DNA of 64,000 nucleotides. Origin: Halorhabdus tiamatea SARL4B (GTDB lineage Archaea; Halobacteriota; Halobacteria; Halobacteriales; Haloarculaceae). Made by a program: the position numbers and the translations under genes. Within the stretch, counting starts at the first letter, position 1. Each line of letters opens with the position of its first letter. Location of the stretch: contig NC_021921.1 in NCBI RefSeq assembly GCF_000470655.1, positions 2,232,001-2,296,000 of the forward strand. The letters are read 5' to 3'. This document shows positions 63,528-64,000 of the stretch, one piece after another. The notes under the pieces are model-generated. The model was given only the letters and a program-made list of their open reading frames with translations, was not told the origin of the DNA and ran no database searches.

Positions 63528-63914
63528 TTAGAATCCGCTGGATTTTGGGCTGCGGGTGCCGTCGTGTGGGATCGGGGTCACGTCCTCGATGCGACCGATT
63601 TCGAGGCCGGCGCGAGCCAGCGCCCGGATGGTCGCCTGTGCGCCCGGTCCGGGGTTCTGCTGCTGGTTGCCACCGGGACCACGCACGCGGACGTGAACGC
63701 CTTCGACGCCCTGCTGGAGGACGTCCTCGGCGACGGTCTCGGCCATCTGCATCGCGGCGTAGGGCGAAGCCTCGTCGCGGTTCTGCTTGACGACCGTCCC
63801 GCCACTGGACTTCGCCAGTGTCTCGGCACCGGTCTGGTCGGTGATCGTGATGACCGTGTTGTTGAACGATGCGTGCACGTGGGCGATGCCCCACTTGGAT
63901 TGCTCTCCGGACAT
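63528..63914 (-). CDS. rps11: Small ribosomal subunit protein uS11
   Basis: 128 residues: [60 protein letters not shown] and [17 protein letters not shown]. It forms part of the 30S platform. It starts 3 nt after the rps4 stop. Confidence 0.97.
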   Translation of the reverse strand: MSGEQSKWGIAHVHASFNNTVITITDQTGAETLAKSSGGTVVKQNRDEASPYAAMQMAETVAEDVLQQGVEGVHVRVRGPGGNQQQNPGPGAQATIRALARAGLEIGRIEDVTPIPHDGTRSPKSSGF

Positions 63915-63917
63915 GGC

Positions 63918-64000
63918 TTATCGTTCCTCCGCGCGTTCGGGGTGGAGTTCGTCGGCCAGCGGACTGTTCTCGTCGAACTCGATGGCCGCTTCCTCCTCGA
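63918..64000 (-). CDS. rps4: Small ribosomal subunit protein uS4, C-terminal fragment
   Basis: Only the last 27 codons are in the window, ending AIEFDENSPLADELHPERAE then ER and TAA (complement 63918-63920). The identity comes from this acidic C-terminus together with the conserved archaeal order rps13-rps4-rps11-rpoD. The body lies beyond the window edge. Confidence 0.85.
   Translation of the reverse strand, partial: EEEAAIEFDENSPLADELHPERAEER

Noticed and set aside
1-64000. CRISPR arrays, insertion sequences, rRNA genes, replication origin
   Set aside because: No regularly spaced repeats, transposase motifs, rRNA sequence or orc1/cdc6 gene were seen.

Overview
The window is haloarchaeal chromosome. 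It has high GC, acidic proteins, many leaderless genes with a TATA-like box about 25-32 nt before the start codon, an archaeal RNA polymerase/ribosomal protein operon, SRP19, Gar1, FEN1, a PGF-CTERM surface protein and a presenilin-like protease. A bacterial-type xylose isomerase plus xylulokinase and a GH2 beta-mannosidase point to a polysaccharide-using haloarchaeon such as a Halorhabdus-like organism. The genus is an inference from gene content, not something the sequence proves.

Layout. 1-2250: eight small overlapping minus-strand genes with strong Shine-Dalgarno sites (zinc-ribbon proteins, a double winged-helix protein, a small membrane protein) end at the 3' side of a tRNA-Glu gene, and look like the edge of an integrated element. 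2408-13182: membrane-anchored winged-helix protein, FAD/Fe-S dehydrogenase, MATE transporter, beta-mannosidase, UspA and xylose isomerase, all on minus. 13343-17731: a tandem duplication carrying two transducer-like HAMP proteins, followed by xylulokinase (to 19431). 19490-29227: PolX and a DUF5788 protein, rhomboid protease, endonuclease V, two SDRs, glycerate kinase, a VapBC-like pair, an ArsA/Get3 ATPase, a MazF relic and a small membrane protein. 29267-42200: XPD/DinG-type helicase, phosphotransferase, PncC, PHP protein, zinc-finger protein, acetyltransferase, ThiC, DUF2237, D-aminoacyl-tRNA deacylase, Ca2+/cation exchanger, AroE and an acidic HhH protein. 42278-45299: pabB-pabA-pabC. 45331-50064: an ABC exporter, DUF7546 protein and heme O synthase operon, divergent from cytochrome oxidase subunit II. 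50171-54424: MaoC protein, a 110-bp repeat with 16-bp terminal inverted repeats, and a BtuCD/BtuF uptake system driven from one palindromic TATA region. 54515-58920: SRP19-Gar1, presenilin-like protease, DUF3054, DUF7331, GNAT and FEN1. 58975-64000 (minus): rps4'-rps11-rpoD-tRNA-Leu-rpl18e-rpl13-rps9-rpoN-rpoK-eno-rps2.

How the genes work together. XylA and XylB form the isomerase pathway (xylose to xylulose to xylulose-5-P). They flank two near-identical membrane transducer-like proteins whose sensor domains have diverged while their cytoplasmic parts are almost the same. Those proteins lack the conserved chemotaxis signalling tip, which makes this the most interesting locus here. The heme/cytochrome oxidase cluster couples heme O synthesis to an ABC exporter and to CuA subunit II, with no subunit I gene nearby. 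The 3' third is ordinary information-processing machinery with strong translational coupling.
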